Shown here piece after piece: positions 4,872-5,570 of a stretch of DNA of 5,570 nt (its first letter is position 1; every line of letters begins with the position of its first letter). Source of the stretch: UBA5189 sp040389445 (lineage in GTDB: Bacteria; Chloroflexota; Limnocylindria; Limnocylindrales; CSP1-4); NCBI GenBank assembly GCA_040389445.1, contig JAZJZX010000038.1:1-5570 (forward strand), read 5' to 3'. The notes beneath the pieces are model-generated. The model made no database searches. It was not told where the DNA came from and was given only the letters and a program-made list of their open reading frames with translations. The position numbers were made by a program, and so were the translations under genes.

Positions 4872-5033
4872 ATGAGTGCTTTCCAGAAGATCGGCGTGCT
4901 GCTGGTCGGCGCCGGCATGTTCACCACGGCTGTGACGAATCCCAAGGGTGTGACGGCCCTGTTCAACGGCACGTATAAGTTGGGCGGCGGGCTGCTGGCC
5001 ACGTCGATGGGCAAGCAGAAGATCGCGGCCTGA
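4872..5033 (+). CDS. 53-aa membrane protein
   Basis: ATG 4872 follows the previous stop by 6 nt, with GAGG at 4864-4867 as a close, weak ribosome binding site. The protein starts MSAFQKIGVLLVGAGMFTTA; residues about 6-21 are hydrophobic, and a second Gly/Leu-rich part (about 27-46, GVTALFNGTYKLGGGLLATS) may associate with the membrane or form a second helix. The end is basic (GKQKIAA). It belongs to the same class of short Gly-rich hydrophobic proteins as the 30-aa peptide. Too short for recognition by eye; a virion membrane protein is the best guess. Confidence 0.7.
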   Translation: MSAFQKIGVLLVGAGMFTTAVTNPKGVTALFNGTYKLGGGLLATSMGKQKIAA

Positions 5034-5034
5034 C

Positions 5035-5570
5035 ATGGCGGGCGGATGGCGTAACCGGGGCCGGCTGACCTACGCGGCCCGCGGACCGTACCGGTACCCG
5101 GTCGACTCGACCACACACGACGGCCGGGACGGCAGTGTGCAGGTCAACGCGGCCCAACGCATCTCGGGGCCGGTCCGGCAGGGACCGGGTGAGCCGGCCC
5201 TGATCGACGATCAGACCGCGTACACCACTGATCAGGGGCGCGGGTGGCGCGGGGATCGGACCCCGCAGTCAGCGGCCTACGGCTACGTCGGCGCCGGCGG
5301 TGCCTCGATCCGCCAGGAGCATGCGCAGGCGTACGCAGCGCACAGCGAGGACCTGGGCGCGGTCGAGGATGTGATCACCGAGCGGCCGGCGATGTTCCAG
5401 CTCGAGCGCACCGTGCGCGGGTGGAATCGGCCGCGGATCAATGCGCTCGGGCACGGGTCGCAGGCCGCGCTCGGCCGCGGCTTGAACGGCCTGGACATGA
5501 ACAATGATCCGGCGCAGCAGCATTATGCGATCGATCAGGTCGGGGTCGGCCGGGTCGACCGGAAGATCCC
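5035..5570 (+). CDS. Unrecognised soluble protein, probably virion component; 3' end cut by window edge
   Basis: ATG 5035 lies 1 nt after the preceding TGA, and the frame stays open for 178 codons to the window edge. The first 35 residues are basic and aromatic (GGWRNRGRLTYAARGPYRYP), followed by a Gly/Asp/Gln-rich part with repeated short turns (RQGPGEPALIDDQTAYTTDQ, about 48-67; GYVGAGGAS, 83-91) and then helical segments (about 92-128, and 140-166 ending in DPAQQHYAIDQVG). No membrane segment, cysteine motif or enzyme signature is visible. Its place at the end of the membrane-protein cluster and its composition suggest a structural protein, such as a vertex, spike or minor capsid protein, but this is only context. 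Tight spacing places it in the same operon. Confidence 0.75.
   Translation, partial: MAGGWRNRGRLTYAARGPYRYPVDSTTHDGRDGSVQVNAAQRISGPVRQGPGEPALIDDQTAYTTDQGRGWRGDRTPQSAAYGYVGAGGASIRQEHAQAYAAHSEDLGAVEDVITERPAMFQLERTVRGWNRPRINALGHGSQAALGRGLNGLDMNNDPAQQHYAIDQVGVGRVDRKI

Noticed and set aside
1..5570. tRNA genes, CRISPR arrays, insertion sequences, integrase or attachment sites
   Set aside because: No regularly spaced repeats, transposase or recombinase motifs, or tRNA-like cloverleaf sequences were seen. Integration status cannot be judged from this window.

Overview
The window looks like part of a high-GC actinobacterial virus, or an integrated provirus, of the tailless double-jelly-roll (tectivirus-like) kind. 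The evidence is a tightly packed plus-strand block with a predicted FtsK/HerA-type packaging ATPase (1826-2581), then a 391-residue protein that reads like a double-jelly-roll major capsid protein (2624-3799), then a membrane-anchored NlpC/P60 peptidoglycan hydrolase (4002-4601) set among very small membrane proteins. No terminase, portal, tail or integrase gene is visible. The host assignment (Actinobacteria) rests on base composition, GTG/ATG starts with TGATG couplings, and the look of two accessory proteins. No database search was possible, so family names other than the P-loop ATPase and NlpC/P60 domain rest on pattern recognition.

Layout. Positions 1-480 hold the 5' part of a minus-strand gene of unknown function that runs off the left edge. 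Positions 481-592 are a short divergent control region with an 8-bp direct repeat and small palindromes. From 593 rightward all genes are on the plus strand: a 54-aa single-pass membrane protein, a 148-aa actinobacterial accessory protein and a 206-aa protein with a seven-proline run, joined by stop/start overlaps (TGATG). The packaging ATPase (GTG start) and the capsid protein follow. After the capsid gene comes a 105-nt gap, the longest in the late block, with a strong GC hairpin and then a near-perfect 24-bp palindrome whose core is an exact match to the chromosomal ParB-binding site parS. A second cluster follows: a 30-aa membrane peptide with a strong ribosome binding site, the NlpC/P60 hydrolase, an 87-aa multi-pass membrane protein, a 53-aa membrane protein, and a soluble-looking protein cut by the right edge. 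No gene-free stretch exceeds about 112 nt.

How it fits together (inference): the ATPase would pump DNA into a capsid built from the jelly-roll protein around an internal membrane. The small hydrophobic proteins would sit in that membrane. The anchored NlpC/P60 enzyme would open the cell wall at entry or exit. The parS-like site suggests that viral DNA can be loaded with host ParB, for example to be maintained as an extrachromosomal or lysogenic element or to engage the host nucleoid. This is the most unusual feature of the window.
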